Of a stretch of 64,000 nucleotides of DNA, positions 1 through 11,083 are shown piece after piece; the first letter of the stretch is position 1, and the number at the start of each line of letters is the position of its first letter. A program made the position numbers and the translations under genes. The stretch spans positions 10,168,001 to 10,232,000 of the forward strand of contig CM060732.1 in NCBI GenBank assembly GCA_030704615.1, read 5' to 3'. Source of the stretch: Takakia lepidozioides. Lineage: Eukaryota > Streptophyta > Takakiopsida > Takakiales > Takakiaceae. A model generated the notes under the pieces. It was not told the DNA's origin and made no database searches. It saw only the letters and a list, made by a program, of their open reading frames with translations.

Positions 1-1380
1 CTCCAAGCAAATACATCTCTGTATTTGATGAACAAACTCTTAGCTTCCTCAAAGAATTCTGGCTCCAAATCAGCCCCTACCTTCACCATCCTCGGTTCCT
101 CTTCAGTTCCTACATTCACTTCTCTCACCTGCTCATCAGCTGTGATTGTCCAACCAATCACCACTTCATCCTGTAAACTCACAGTGGCTGGTTCCTCTAG
201 GATTTCGATTTCTCCTTCTCTTTCTTCATAAAAATGTGGTGGATAACTGCTTATTTCACCTTCAAATGGTGTTGCTGTCACTACACCACAACAGATACCT
301 TTTAAACAACTTAGGCCTTCCAGCTGCATCTCTGCAACCTGCTCCCACTCTGGGTGTGCAGCGAACAGGGTAGCTTCCCACTCCTCATCAAGTCCTCCCC
401 TCCAGTCATACTCCCTGACCCCTCGAGGTCTTCTCGTAGCAGGTAATCTACTAGATTTCTTAGTGGTAATTTGTATCTTGTGCATCCCATTATGCACAGT
501 TAGTAACTGGGAATTCCAGTCATGGAATACCTTGGCCTGTTTCAGCCACGGACGTCCCAACAATAAGGAGTAAGCTTCCATGACTTCATCCATTTTCAAC
601 ACAGTTACTGTGATCATAAAGATCATCTTTTGAATCTGTATCTTAACTCCTCTTATCAATCCCAATGGCTGTACACTTCTTTGATCTGCCATTGTTACTG
701 TAAATGGGGCTGGTTTCATGTTACTTAGACCAAGCTTCTGCCTTAATTGGTCTGTCATGATATTCACTCCAGAGCCTCCATCTATCAGTACATCAGTTAG
801 TTCTGTGCTTCCAATTCTCAATTGGATTACTGGCATAGAATCATCAAAGTCCATGACTGTTTCTCGCCCTTCCGGCTTCACATTATAACTGGTCACCTTG
901 CTGTTCAGGTTTGTGTTTCCTGTCTCCTGGGCAATTCGATTGATTGCTTGATACAGCCTGTGTCTACAATAAGGTGCCACAACCAATAGCTGTCCAATGG
1001 TAATCTCCGCTTTGGTCTGGCATATTACTTCAGCCAAAGTCCCTTCATTACTCTGCATGTCTGCAGCTTCTTTCTTCCTTTCCTCTTCACTCACTTCTTC
1101 TTCTCCATCAAAATCTGAGGAATCTGCCATAGGAATATCAGTACTCTTCTGCATTTCCCTTATGGTATCTGCCACTTCTTTGTGCAGTTCTTTCTCATCT
1201 CTCCAAGCCTCATCATCCTCAGGCACATCACTGCCATCTTCATTATCATCATCTTCCTCAACTACTGGAGGTATTAGTTTGGCTTTGCTTCTTGTTACTA
1301 TCATTGTACTTACTTCTGGTACAACACATAGCCTAACCATATGAGCTGCCACCACTGGCCCCTCATTCACAGGAGCTCTC
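1..1380 (-). pseudogene. gypsy-1 protease/pol fragment, antisense, truncated by window edge
   Basis: Read on the minus strand this stretch matches the zinc-knuckle-to-protease part of the gypsy-1 element seen on the plus strand at about 28150-29540. It includes the acidic linker (around 1080-1290), the retropepsin active-site region with its Asp-Gly-Gly-Ser form (around 735-790) and the start of the protease-RT spacer. The reading frame is broken, so no long ORF remains. It joins the gag fragment at about 1380 through a deletion. The fragment continues beyond the left edge of the window. The protease would cut the Gag-Pol polyprotein in an active element; here it is a relic. The family assignment rests on direct similarity to the second copy in this window. 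Confidence 0.8.
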
Positions 1381-1383
1381 ATC

Positions 1384-2169
1384 TCATGCTGGTCCTTGAG
1401 GACCTGTTGTAGTTGTGGTGGATCTTCCACCCAGTGGTGGCCCCAGAGCACTCCCTGCTACTGGCCCCACGATATTCACAGTATTCCCAGCTCCAATTGC
1501 ACTACTTCCCACACTCCCTGTCCCCCCAGAGCCAGATCCAGGCTGCCCGCCTGATCCCCCTGAGCCGACACCTTCGTTGGCCTGTGATCCAAGTGCTCCA
1601 CTTGATCTAGGTCCAACGGATTGGGTTGTCCTAGTTGTAGTCTCCACCTCAGCTGTTGGGTCTACTTCTTCATACTCTTCATCTTCCAATTTCTTCTCTC
1701 TATTTTCATCCTCCAAGTTATGCCCTTGGGTTTCTTCTTCACTCATGTAACTCAACTGTAATGGTGTTGGAGAGTCTGAACTCTCCGTTGGCTCTGCCAC
1801 ATCCTCTCCTCCTTCTTCACCTTCTGTTTCAGAAACTGGAGTTCCTGCTTTTGGTGTTCCATGCCAACTCTTATCAAAGATTTCTGTCAAATCTTTTATC
1901 CATGGATGTACCTCAGATCTTTCACCTTGTGATTGATCTTCTTCCCGTACCAATTCCCTTAATCTTTCTTGCAAAGAAAAAGAAGGAGTGGCATCCAACT
2001 CTAGTTCTTCCGGTATGGGTGATGTACTCTCTGATCTTAATGGTGTGAGAGGTCCAGATGATTCCCCTATGTCTATTCCTCTCTCCCAAAGATATGGATA
2101 ATTAGCTTTCAGATAACTTTCTCTTTTTGCTGAATATCTCTGGAGTCTAGCTTCTCTTTCATCACTCAT
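1384..2169 (-). CDS. gypsy-1 Gag N-terminal region (deletion derivative)
   Basis: Open frame of 261 codons starting MSDEREARLQRYSAKRES. It is closely similar to the gag start of the complete gypsy-1 element at 26188, so the start is supported by two copies. It is rich in acidic residues, with a Gly/Ser/Thr-rich C-terminal part. The retrotransposon capsid (Retrotrans_gag) domain and the CCHC zinc knuckles that follow in the other copy are missing. Instead the frame runs almost directly into the linker before protease. This region alone has no recognised fold. Similarity to the plus-strand copy stops at about 2180, roughly 10 bases upstream of the start codon, so no LTR or leader is attached. 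It is likely a non-autonomous or dead remnant. Confidence 0.75.
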   Translation of the reverse strand: MSDEREARLQRYSAKRESYLKANYPYLWERGIDIGESSGPLTPLRSESTSPIPEELELDATPSFSLQERLRELVREEDQSQGERSEVHPWIKDLTEIFDKSWHGTPKAGTPVSETEGEEGGEDVAEPTESSDSPTPLQLSYMSEEETQGHNLEDENREKKLEDEEYEEVDPTAEVETTTRTTQSVGPRSSGALGSQANEGVGSGGSGGQPGSGSGGTGSVGSSAIGAGNTVNIVGPVAGSALGPPLGGRSTTTTTGPQGPA

Positions 2170-2180
2170 GTCCCTTGTCT

Positions 2181-3710
2181 GCTCAACTGAGCATCCGGCT
2201 CAGCAACAACCTCCCGAATAGGAGAGCTGGCTGAGCCGGCCCCTGGCGCATCCAAGATGTTGACAAGAGGGGGGGTACTGGCCTCAGGGGGCAAACGAGC
2301 CCTCCGGTTGCGGCTGTCGACAGGGCTGGTTAGCCGTGAGACACCCTGGTGCGTCACACGTGCCGGCAGAGCAAACGGATTGTCCGCCCCTTTTTTTGGG
2401 GCAGGGGCTTCTTCTCTTTCCCCATAAGCTGGCACATGTCATGCAAACCCACAAGTTGGCCTCATTAGGAACATTCCAGATCAAAAACAAAAAAAACCAA
2501 GCATGTCGGGGGCTGAGAGCAGCAAGTGCTCGGGGTCTCGAGAGGGGGCAACAAAGAGAAAAGAAAAAGGTGGTGGGGGGGAGTGACTGAGCACCAGCAG
2601 CAGTTGCTGAGCACCACGGGCTCAGTCACTCCCCCCCCCCCCCCCATTTTTTATTTTTTTGGTTTCCCTCTCTCTCCCTCTCTCTCCCTCTGGACACTGG
2701 GCTTATGGAATTATTGTCCTGACTTCCATCCTTGAGGAAATTGAAAAAAATTGCAAAATTGGGTTGCAGGGAATTTTGGATGTTTTTAATCCAAAATAAT
2801 TTTCTTAATTTTTATTTATTTTTAGTGAAATATTTCTTCACTAAAAAACCTCTGAGCTGCAAAACTCCCGTCAGTTTCTACTTTTTCAATCCAACCTGGA
2901 TGAAAAAATGACTTCATTTGACAGGACCTAAATACAGGGCAAGACATGTTTAAAACAAACCGCCCCATGTTTTTCTAACCTAGATGAAACACGGACTACA
3001 TCCGTTGAGTGCAAGACAGGATGAAAGCACGATGTCTTTCATCTTCCACGAATGAGAAACGGACAACGTCCGTCGGGCGGACAGACTGGCGGATGTTTTT
3101 CATCCTGAGAAGGATGAATGACGGGCCAGACAGGGGAAAACCCAGCGCAACCCTAATGTCTTTCTTTTTGCGCTGCAAGAGCGCGCGCGATGGCGGGTTG
3201 TGAGGAGCGATGGTGCTCGTGCTGCAAATACCTTGAGCTGCCAATCCTTGAGTGTTTATGGCTCCTGTGAGCGACGCCTGGGCGGGCTCTTTAAGGCGGT
3301 GGCGGTAGGGAAGATTCCCTGTCTCAGTTGTCTGTTTTTTTTTTGTTGCACAAGGGAACCGCGGCAGTGATGGCGGAGGCACCACCTGCATGCCTATGAT
3401 GTTTCCCTAGGAGCCCTCCTCTGGATCTTTGATGAATGGCGGCACAAGGAAGTCTCTCTCCCTCCCTTTATAAACCCTATCTTTTGAGACCAAGCTCTTT
3501 TTTTCTTGTGCTTGGCAAGACCTTGCTTTGGTTAAGGTAGCAGTGTTGTGGTGTTGGCGGAGTCCTCCCTGCACGGTTAGGCTTGTGGAGAGATGGCGAC
3601 TCTCCCCCAAACAGTAAAAAAGGTTTTTTTTCTGTTGGTTTTGCTTCCTTGCTTGCTTTGGCATTCTCTGTGCTTAGATTGAAGTGTATTTGACCTCGAT
3701 AGCAAGTGTG
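2181..3710. other. No gene seen; low-complexity and hairpin-rich spacer
   Basis: I see no convincing coding region. A hairpin at 2573-2645 has arms reading GGGGGGGAGTGACTGAGC and its complement around a short loop, ending in a C-tract. CT-rich sequence follows (2660-2695), then an A/T-rich stretch (2730-2940). Between 2940 and 3120 the words 'ggatgaaa', 'acatccgt' and 'acgtccgt' recur, as in a decayed MITE or minisatellite. Short ORFs here have no recognisable content. Confidence 0.5.
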
Positions 3711-4861
3711 GAAGCCTGCTACTCACCTCGTGCATCCTCACTAACTCACAATGCGTTGTGGTTGTTTTTGGGACGGGCACAGGTGAGGGCTTCCACTTAA
3801 TATTTTGATGTCTAGGTGCTGCTGGATGCCAAGTGGGATTGCAGAGCAGGGGAAGGAATCGCTTGCCAGGGATTCATCCTAAAATGTTAAAAAACTAAAC
3901 TACTCTATGGTTTTTCTTGATCCTGCCTCTTTCCTTCCTTGATTTTTGAAGAACAAGTGTAATACTTTCTACGATGGGCTAGTTTGGCCCAGCCAGTGGA
4001 AAACCTCTGTTATGTTGTGACAGCCGGGTTTATGATGGCTTGTGTGAGAGACACACATCTGTTTTCCAGGCCCTAGTTTGCTTTGCTTACCTTATGGTAG
4101 TTGGAAACAAATTGAGAGGCTGCAAGGAACTGTTTGCTGCAGCTACTCGGGTACCTCTGTTGGTAAAAGGCCCCTGTTATGTTCCAACCCAGATGGCTTT
4201 GTTAGCTAGATGCTTAGGCCAGGGTATGGCGAAGTTTCTGCCTGTGGCTATTCGGTTGACACTGAAATATGGCAGTAATATAAATTGTAACTGGTTTTTG
4301 AGGCAGCCAGGGTGGTCAAGTGGAAATACCCCATGGACATGGTGTAATGACATGGTCAAATGTGGAATGATGTGAAGGGTGTACTGACAGTATCATATAC
4401 TGTCACAGGATGTGTATGCAGTCCTTTATATTTACCTTGTTGTGTCATGAGCTTTGATTTTCAGCTGTAGCAAGAAATAAAGATATAGGGGTGTTCTGGA
4501 AAACTTACCAGACATATCCACATCCCCTCTGGGGGCAAGCTGTACTGCACACCAGTCTAAACAAATACTGGCAAGGCAAGGTATTTAAATTTGTGATATC
4601 CAAGTGTTCCTTTCTTTTTTAAGAAAACCCTCCATGACACCCATGGGGTTTTAGTAAGTATGCTTGGATTACAACTTGCAGACAGTAAATCTGTATGACT
4701 ATGTGACCTGCACCACATCAAGGCCAAAATATGGCCAAGTACCCGCCATCCCACCCAAACCTCTGTAAGTGTATCATGATCTTGACTAGTGGTCAATCAG
4801 CATCAGTGGCACACTCTCTGGATTATGAATAATACTGACATGAACACATTACTGTGCATGG
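3711..4861 (+). repeat. Left arm of a long inverted repeat (~1.15 kb)
   Basis: This segment is the reverse complement of 9946-11083 with only scattered differences and small indels. The inner edge is sharp: the arms match up to the 'ccatgcac' word and differ immediately beyond it. The outer edge is set only because the right arm is cut there by an LTR insertion, so the left arm may extend further left. Each arm carries a matching 110-130 codon frame (here 4040-4375) and a shorter one antisense (4557-4796). I recognise neither, and their conservation may be incidental. Long terminal inverted repeats around SWIM-domain genes are typical of Mutator-like elements, which is the likeliest reading. 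Confidence 0.8.
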
Positions 4862-4922
4862 TCTCCGTAGCCTAGTGTGGCTTGGTTAATGAATTGGTCT
4901 CTCTTACCGTCGTAACACATAA

Positions 4923-6765
4923 TTATAAGGTATATGTAATATTGATGCTTGCAGGGGACCCACTTCCCCTCATGCCGAGAGCGCCCTCACGCATCGTTAC
5001 AAAATCCGGACAGGTGCACGCAGGGAAATTCCCCACGGTAACCTGATATTCTTTGCCATGAAGAACTGAGCCAGTAGACAACACTGTGTAAATCCGTCCA
5101 TACCCCGGGGCCGGGACTTCGGTGATACGAGTCACCTGAGCCTGCAAAATTCTAGCCGATTCCATCTTGCAGTCGTGATCTGTACCCGAAGTGACACGAC
5201 GCACTGTTTTTCCATCTCTATTTGTTGGGTAGGAGTCGGCACCAGGTGGAGGCATTGCCGGAGCATGTGGCACATCAGTGCCCAGAGTGCATGAGGGCAC
5301 CACCCGGGACCATGCAAGACGGAACCCTCCCTCCTCCAGCATGCTTATCTCGGCTGATGACAACGACGTCCCTAGTTTCTCAGGCCAAATTACGGGTGAA
5401 GGGGGCTTCATTATCACCGAAGGACAAACTGTTCCCTTGACACATCGTGCTATATCGTCTGGGCAGAACCAGAACTTCCAGTCCTTTGACTCCCCACTGT
5501 GATAAGGTCGGAACAACCCTGTGAATGTTGGAGATGGAGTCCCCCTGGAGCCTTTGCATATTTTTGATTTGCATTTCTTGAAAGAGGGGGTCCGAATTGC
5601 CATGCAAGCCACTCTAGATCCTGGTGGGGTGCGTTCTATATGCCACTCACTGTCAATGCAATCAGATTCATGCACCGAGGACATCATCTCCTCCAATGGG
5701 ATTCATGCTGCTGTGCTTGCATGATTTGCACCTGCTCCACTGGAAGAGGACCCACCTGGGAAGGGGCGGGCACATGACTTAGTATGCACCGGAGACACCT
5801 TTGGTACTGAGAAATTGAACCTGTCGGGGCGGTGGGAATCTCCATCCGACCCTGGAGGAGTGTTCAATTTCCTTTTGCATGATCCAAATGTTTCCTCACC
5901 TTCCAAATGGGGGACCCTGGATTGCAAAGGGGAGCCTTCAGTGCACCTGTTCAGAGCTCTCGCCATCTTTGAAGGGTCTCCGGACTTGCTTGCAGCCCTT
6001 AGCATCAACAATGTCGTATCAGGGCCCTTGCCTCCGCCCCATCCCATCAGAAAAATTCCGGTATCTGGTTTGTTGTGTAAGTGCCCGCACCATGTCATCT
6101 ACAGTGGCAACATACAAGTCACGTCCTGCTTTGGTAGACTGCTGCATCCAGGCGTTGTGAACAGTCTCTCCCAAATTACATGAAGGCATGTCGGCCAAGT
6201 CCTCCAAGGACATGTCCTGAAGGAGGCAATGCACGCAAATGTGAGGAACGAAAGGAAATGGCAGAGGTTCTGCAAGTGACAATCCAACAACCCCAAAGGA
6301 ATTGGAACATGCACGATGCAAAGTGAAATTTGTGTTTCTGGGATTGAAGAGGCTTACCGTCGTCATGAAAGCTCCCCACTGTCTGTACTTGAAGTGCTAG
6401 AAAACCAACCAGTCCTCCAACTCCTTCAGCTGGATCCCAGTAGCAGCACCAGAGGAGAACCACCAAGCCCGGATTGCTTGGTAAGTGCTCTCAGCTTCTC
6501 CCATTGAGGTGGCATTTTTGTACTTGAGGCAGAGCCTTCTATGCTCCAACTGAAGGTCAGGTCGAATGCAGCGCTTTGTATGACGTGCCAGAGATTGACT
6601 CCAATGGAAGAGGCATGTGCGCTCCCTATTTTCCATTGGCACTTTAGGATCCCCCCATCTAAAGACTCGCCGCACTGCATTGAAATTTGCTTGTGCACTA
6701 TCAGCCATGAACCCCGCAAAATTTGTGTTTTGCATTCCATTGCATTGCATGACTGAACACCGTGT
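4923..6765 (-). pseudogene. MULE-like transposase C-terminal part with SWIM zinc finger (left, minus copy)
   Basis: Read on the minus strand, pieces in several frames give one 5'-truncated protein. In order they are: an HWSQSLARHTKR segment (about 6600), an AWWFSSGAATG segment (about 6450), 'MPSCNLGETVHNAW' (about 6170), a Ser-rich linker, a WKFWFCPDDIARC segment (about 5470), and a SWIM zinc finger. The finger reads CTCPDF near 4995 and is completed by CKHQYYIY near 4950 after a one-base shift. SWIM fingers (CxC...CxH) occur near the C-terminus of Mutator-like transposases and some host regulators. I cannot see the DDE catalytic core, which would lie upstream and is lost. There are at least four frame breaks. 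The gene lies head to head with a paralogue that begins at about 6766. Confidence 0.6.
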
Positions 6766-8456
6766 CCTTTGTACGGCGTGGAAGGATGCACCCACATTTG
6801 ATGACGGGGAGGTTAAGTTTGCTATCATCGAGGCTTGGTGGAACACGTCAGGTGCAGTGGAGACAACCAATCTGGGAGCCTTGCACAGCTGGTTGGGGTG
6901 GTGGCATTTCCGATATCGACAGTTCGGACAATACATGCGGGAGGTATGATGTTGTCATTTTCGTGCAATTGTCTTTCTATTATGGACCTTTCCATTGGTC
7001 CCTCACCATTGTTTGTGTCCTTGTAGGAGCGGTGCTTGGATTCCGACACGGACATGCCGAACACGAATATGGCAGAATCAGTCCACTCCTCCTGGCGAGC
7101 GTCTTCTGCCGCACATCTGGTGGACGTAGTGATGGCCACAACAGAGGACATCGACAGAGCAATCATGCAGCAAGCCACGTACTACAAGTTCCTGAGCGGG
7201 AAACAATGGGGCTTTGGGCCGGACAGGGAGGAATTGTTGGTACGAATAGCTTCGAGGTCGAAGAATCCACTGAAATGGGCGACATCATTGCGAGAGAAGA
7301 TCAAAGGGACGCCTCTGCACCGCAGAGGTGAACACCTAGAGGGGGACGTCTGTACTCGCTCTGTGAGGCGGAGGATTGAAGAGGAACCCGGGTGCAAAGA
7401 GGATTCCTTGAGATCCGACAGGAACATTCGGACAGCACCTCGAGGTCCCGTCATGTTGCCGCACAATGTGTCTTCCAGCAGTGGAAGCCCAAGAAATTCC
7501 AGATCGTCATCGCCTTCAAGCGGGGATTCCGTGCGAGAAATTCCCACCGCTCGCTTGCCCCAGATTCCGCCGCTATTATGCAGTATGGCCAAGCCATTGT
7601 GGAGACAACTGTGTCTGCGTCACAGTGGAGAATTGCTCGCACAAAGCCGTCGTTTTGAGGCAGGTGTTTTGCAATTCGAGTGGATACACGGCAACATTGT
7701 TTAGAGATGATAAGGAGGAATCCAGATGGGGCTGTCCCTGCTCCTACTTTTACAGGAAGATTTGTCCATGCAAAGTTTGCGGAGGCGACAACCACTCAGT
7801 TCTGGTTTTGCAGGCACGACATTATGACTTGCGTGTATGGAAAGCCCAAGTACGGCATACAAACAATGCCAGAGGCTCCCCCGGTGTGGCCGGTGAAACC
7901 AGGCTGCGATCTGAGTCAGGTTGAGGCCGACGCCCTTACTGCCGCAGGATTTTGGATGGTGTAGCACACTGATGTCCCCAGACAACCATTTCCGCTTCCA
8001 CAGCCTCCACCACCGACCCCTGTGAGAGCAAGAACAATGGGACGCGACAGCTCTAAGCATCCTACACACCATTGGGGGAAACCGAAGAGGCGGCGACCTC
8101 CCTCAAAAGTGAACGAGACAAGGTTGGGGAATGCACTTCGGATGAACTGTACAATCCAGAGCTCGACAGAAGTGCCCCCACCAGGCTTTGGGCGTGTGTA
8201 TCAGATGGCCACGACAGGCTCAGCTGTTCGCAATGAGGTGTACACCATCACCATTTCAGAATTACCCACCTGCAATTGCACCGACTTCTAGATCATGGCG
8301 AACAAGGGGGCATCATACTGCCCTTGCAAGCATCTGTACTACGTGTACCTAAAGAGACTCCGGTGTAATTCCACAACTCATCACTTCATACATGCACTAG
8401 GGTTGAGCTCCCAAGAGGTGCACACTCTTCTGAATATGGATCCAAGGGACCAGTGA
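6766..8456 (+). pseudogene. MULE-like transposase C-terminal part with SWIM zinc finger (right, plus copy)
   Basis: This is a paralogue of the minus-strand gene on its left, with the same order of parts. These are an AWWNTSGAVE segment followed by WWHFRYRQFG (about 6832-6930), 'MPNTNMAESVHSSW' (about 7054), a long Arg/Ser-rich linker, 'FWFCRHDIMTC' (about 7800), then the SWIM finger. The finger reads CNCTDF (about 8271), hits a TAG stop at 8289-8291, and continues in the same frame as CPCKHLYYVYL to a natural stop near 8456. There are further frame changes near 6950-7030 and 7700-8020; the first could be an intron ending in a pyrimidine tract and 'gtag'. The protein lacks its N-terminal half. 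The two copies differ substantially, so this is not a recent inverted duplication of one gene. Confidence 0.6.
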
Positions 8457-8709
8457 GCTTGGCTTGCGGTCCCAACACAATGGTACGCCCATCCTTTTCG
8501 GATAGTAGAACTGTACTGCTGCAAATAGCTCTGACTCTGGCCACAGAAAGGTCCGACTTATGTCTTGCCTACCAGTAACTTGTTTTGCTCGAACTAAGAT
8601 AATACTATGTCATTCACTTGTGTTTCCACGTGCATGTATTTTTGTGTGTAAGAGGGTTCTTGTTTTTCTGCTCTCCCAAACTTTGCTTTCCTCATTCGAC
8701 CCCCGACAA

Positions 8710-8829
8710 GGAAATGCGGCGCCGCATTTCCAAGTAACGTCGTAGGTACTGGTAGATGCAGCCTTCGCCAACACCAAACCGCCCAGAAATTTTGCATGTG
8801 CGAACCCTAATGCGGCACCGCATTTCCCA
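8710..8829. repeat. Two copies of the 22-bp palindrome downstream of the SWIM gene
   Basis: At 8710-8731 the half-site GGAAATGCGGC is followed directly by its exact reverse complement. A slightly shorter copy with the centre GGCACC lies at about 8807-8829. The same palindrome forms the dense arrays at 16554-17152 and 50827-51477. The rest of 8457-9240 has no gene that I can support. At 9205-9260 there is a short tandem of 'ggctcatg' words. Confidence 0.85.
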
Positions 8830-9250
8830 GTTGAGTCGCAAACCTTTCCCATCGAATACCCGAAGATGACAGAATTGTGAAGTACTGCAGACTCTATTGG
8901 TGCAGACTCTATTGGTTCAATCGCGGCAAAAGGGTCAGGTTCATTCCAATGTTAAGGCATGTAAAACCGCGGAATACTCTATACAGGTACTGGATTTCTC
9001 GTTGCACGGTCACTCATTTCCATGAGCGGATCTAAAAAACCATGAGCGGACTTGTTACTGACGACATATCTTCGCCGCATTACAGGATCTGGAACTTCCA
9101 AAAACGGCAAGGTCAAATTAAAAAAACTATTATTTTAGTACTTGTTTAATCTGCCGCATTTCCAAATTTGAAGGAGTCCGCTCATGAAATTTGCGTGTCT
9201 TAGACTTCGGCTCACCGCTCATGCGGCTCATGCGACTCATGGCTCATGGC

Positions 9251-9733
9251 TCATGGTTTCTGCTCATGAAATAGTAAACCTCCAGAGGGGGTAAAATCCT
9301 GCTCAGCATTGGAGGACGATTTCTGGGTAGAAGGGGCCTGTTCGTCTTCAGGGTTAGCCAGACGTAGTGCAGCCTCAATCTTTTCTCCTTTAAGACCACA
9401 TTCCGAGAGTTCTTTGGTATCCTCTTCAAGGATAGTAGGCATACGTTCATGATAGTCAATCAGCCTGATCATGTACTTGCCATTTTTATTTGCAGATAGG
9501 GACAGCTTAACCCAGTCCTCTAGGGCCAAAGTCTCAAGCAACAAGATTGGATTGTCATCACCTGAATCAATAGCTGCTGAGTCCAATGCTTGCACTTTAG
9601 CATGGAAGTCCGTTGGCTTTGTTTGTGCCAACACAGCCTGAATAGCAGGGATTGGAGGGGGTAGCGGTGGCTGATATCCCATGGCCTGCAGCTCAGCAAT
9701 CCATTCCAGAGTCTGTTTGGTGGAACTCTGCAC
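9251..9733 (-). CDS. Hypothetical protein, fragment
   Basis: An open frame of up to 160 codons on the minus strand. The N-terminal part contains a proline run (PPLPPPIP), followed by a helical, mixed-charge segment and a Glu/Lys-rich stretch ending in a Ser/Gln-rich tail. Upstream in the same strand another frame (9520-9828) overlaps it, so the true start is uncertain and the protein may be a truncated remnant. I recognise no domain. It lies between the SWIM gene and the right inverted arm, so it may be cargo of the same element. Confidence 0.35.
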   Translation of the reverse strand: MQSSTKQTLEWIAELQAMGYQPPLPPPIPAIQAVLAQTKPTDFHAKVQALDSAAIDSGDDNPILLLETLALEDWVKLSLSANKNGKYMIRLIDYHERMPTILEEDTKELSECGLKGEKIEAALRLANPEDEQAPSTQKSSSNAEQDFTPSGGLLFHEQKP

Positions 9734-9945
9734 ATAAACTGGAAATTTAGCCCGGTGACCAAGGGATAGTGTATGCAGAAACCACTAAGCATACTGGACA
9801 GTAAGAGAGGGAAGATACTTTTTGTCATGTCAAGACAAAGACAGGACCCCTAGGGTCGTTGTCATGAAAGAATAAATAGACATATCAGCCACTTAACAGT
9901 GGCACCATCCATCAATCATCGAGCTTAGAAAATCCAGAATTGCAT

Positions 9946-11083
9946 CCATGCACAGTAATGTGTTCATGTCAGTATTATTCATAATCCAGAGAGTATGCCA
10001 CTGATGCTGATTGACCACCAGTCAAGATCATGATACACTAACAGAGGTCTGGGTGGGATGGCGGGTACTTGGCCATATTTTGGCCTTGATGTGGTGCAGG
10101 TCACATAGTCATACAGATTTACTGTCTGCAAGCTGTAATCCAAGCATACTTACTAAAACCCCATGGGTGTCATGGAGGGTTTTCTTAGAAAAGAAAGGAA
10201 CACTTGGATATCACAGGTTTAAATACCTTGCCTTGCCAGTATTTGTTTTAGACTGGTGTGCAGTACAGCTTGCCCCCACAGGGGATGTGGATATGTCTGG
10301 TAAGTTTTCCAGAACACCCCTATACCTTTATTTCTTGCTAAAGCTCATGACACATCAAAGTAAATATAAAGGACTGCATACACATCCTGTGACAGTATAT
10401 GATACTGTCAGTACACCCTTCACATCATTCCACATTTGACCATTTTCATTACACCACGTCCAGGGGGTATTTCCACTTGACCACCCTGGCTGCCTCAAAA
10501 ACCAGTTACCATTTATATTACTGCCATATTTCAGTGTCAGCCGAATAGCCACAAGGAGAAACTTCACCATACCCTGGCCTAAGCATCTAGCTAACAAAGC
10601 CATCTGGGTTGGAACATAACAGGGGCCTTTTACCAACAGAGGTACCTGAGTAGCTGCAGCAAACAGTTCCTTGCAGCCTCTCAATTTGTTTCCAACTACC
10701 ATAAGGTAAGCAAAGCAAACTAGGGCCTGGAAAATAGATGTGTGTCTCTCACACAAGCCATCATAAACCCGGCTGTCACAACATAACAGAGGTTTTCCAC
10801 TAGCTGGGCCGAACTAGCCCATCGTAGAAAGTATTACACTTGTTCTTCAAAAATCAAGGAAGGAAAGAGGCAGGATCAAGAAAAACCATAGAGTAGTTTA
10901 GTTTTTCAACATTTTAGGATGAGTCCCTGGCAAACGATTCCTTCCCCTGCTCTGCAATCCACTTGGCATCCAGCAGCACCTAGACATCAGAATATTAAGT
11001 GGAAGCCCTCACCTGTGCCGTCCCAAAAACAACCACAACGCATTGTGAGTTAGTGAGGATGTACGAGGTGAGTAGTAGGCTTC
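9946..11083 (-). repeat. Right arm of the long inverted repeat, cut by an LTR insertion
   Basis: Reverse complement of 3711-4861. The inner edge is at 9946. The outer edge at 11083 coincides exactly with the first base of a gypsy-1 LTR (TGTTAGAGGG at 11084), so the retrotransposon inserted into the arm. The left arm shows that the sequence should have continued with 'cacacttgc'. The last five bases (gcttc) would be one copy of the LTR target duplication; the other copy is lost because the right side of that element is truncated. Confidence 0.8.

Noticed and set aside
4040-4375. Gene in the inverted-repeat arms (111 codons, also in the right arm)
   Set aside because: The frame is kept in both arms, but the arms are nearly identical as DNA, so this gives no independent support; no recognisable domain.
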